Shown here in pieces: positions 63,986 to 64,000 of a stretch of 64,000 nt of DNA (the stretch's first letter is position 1; each line of letters begins with the position of its first letter). The DNA is taken from assembly GCF_002095395.1 (NCBI RefSeq), contig NZ_MJEI01000107.1, forward strand, positions 372,001 to 436,000, in the 5' to 3' direction. The notes beneath the pieces were generated by a model. It searched no databases, had not been told where the DNA came from, and worked only from the letters and a program-made list of their open reading frames with translations. Source of the stretch: Williamsia sp. 1135. GTDB taxonomy: Bacteria; Actinomycetota; Actinomycetes; Mycobacteriales; Mycobacteriaceae. The position numbers were made by a program, and so were the translations under genes.

Positions 63986-64000
63986 GAGCCGACGTCGCGG

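Overview
The window comes from a high-GC actinobacterium of the order Mycobacteriales, most like Gordonia and its relatives. The evidence is a Pup-proteasome system, aerobic cobalamin genes, RbpA, separate Lnt and Ppm proteins, DesA3-type desaturases, and many genes that appear to start leaderless. Gene order from about 1.7 to 36 kb follows the Mycobacterium tuberculosis Rv2112c-Rv2050 region with some insertions and losses. Assignment rests on recalled family features and gene order; no database search was run.

Layout: (1) 1-1.6 kb, 5' part of a glycogen phosphorylase gene, divergent from the next block. (2) 1.7-8.6 kb, pupylation and proteasome: dop, pup, prcB, prcA, pafA, then the WYL regulators pafB and pafC. 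(3) 8.7-17.1 kb, tatA, tatC, a HelY-type helicase, a DUF4333 membrane protein, a 5'-3' exonuclease, an alpha/beta hydrolase and an M24 peptidase. (4) 17.2-20.6 kb, an F420/PPOX-fold protein, an unusual TerD-nuclease fusion and a short-chain dehydrogenase. (5) 20.6-30.4 kb, cobalamin genes in two convergent operons (cobLMK; cobG-cobH-cobIJ) plus cobN behind a cobalamin riboswitch. (6) 30.5-36.9 kb, fxsA, an amidohydrolase, lnt-ppm, a pirin, rbpA and a small zinc-ribbon protein. (7) 36.9-47.8 kb, a Ter stress island. (8) 47.9-54.7 kb, a ferredoxin reductase-desaturase pair, an adenylate cyclase, a TetR/thioesterase divergon, a PAP2-diacylglycerol-kinase fusion and small genes. (9) 54.7-60.6 kb, a three-subunit molybdenum hydroxylase (YagTSR/PaoABC type) coupled to malQ. 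(10) 60.6-64 kb, a hydrolase, a second desaturase and two uncharacterised genes.

The most interesting material is the Ter island and the separate TerD-nuclease gene. The island reads leftwards as a tightly coupled operon: coiled-coil protein, CitE-like C-C bond lyase, PRTase_2/TRSP protein, PRTase_1/PELOTA protein, HAD phosphatase, double-TerD protein, and a TerD protein with an FtsK-like tail that has lost its P-loop. A classical terD and a TerC-related (DUF475) membrane protein lie divergently. Comparative genomics has linked these enzyme families to TerD and predicted that they make a nucleoside-like metabolite, but the product is unknown. Nineteen kilobases away, a TerD domain of the same subfamily is fused to a predicted PD-(D/E)XK nuclease. 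Together they suggest a stress- or phage-response pathway joining metal or membrane sensing, small-molecule synthesis and DNA cleavage.

No rRNA, tRNA, CRISPR array, transposase or phage integrase was recognised. No stretch over about 300 bp lacks a gene. The longest gaps are 62909-63181, 54061-54312 and 45780-46012; the first two show nothing recognisable, and the third holds only the promoter of the Ter operon.
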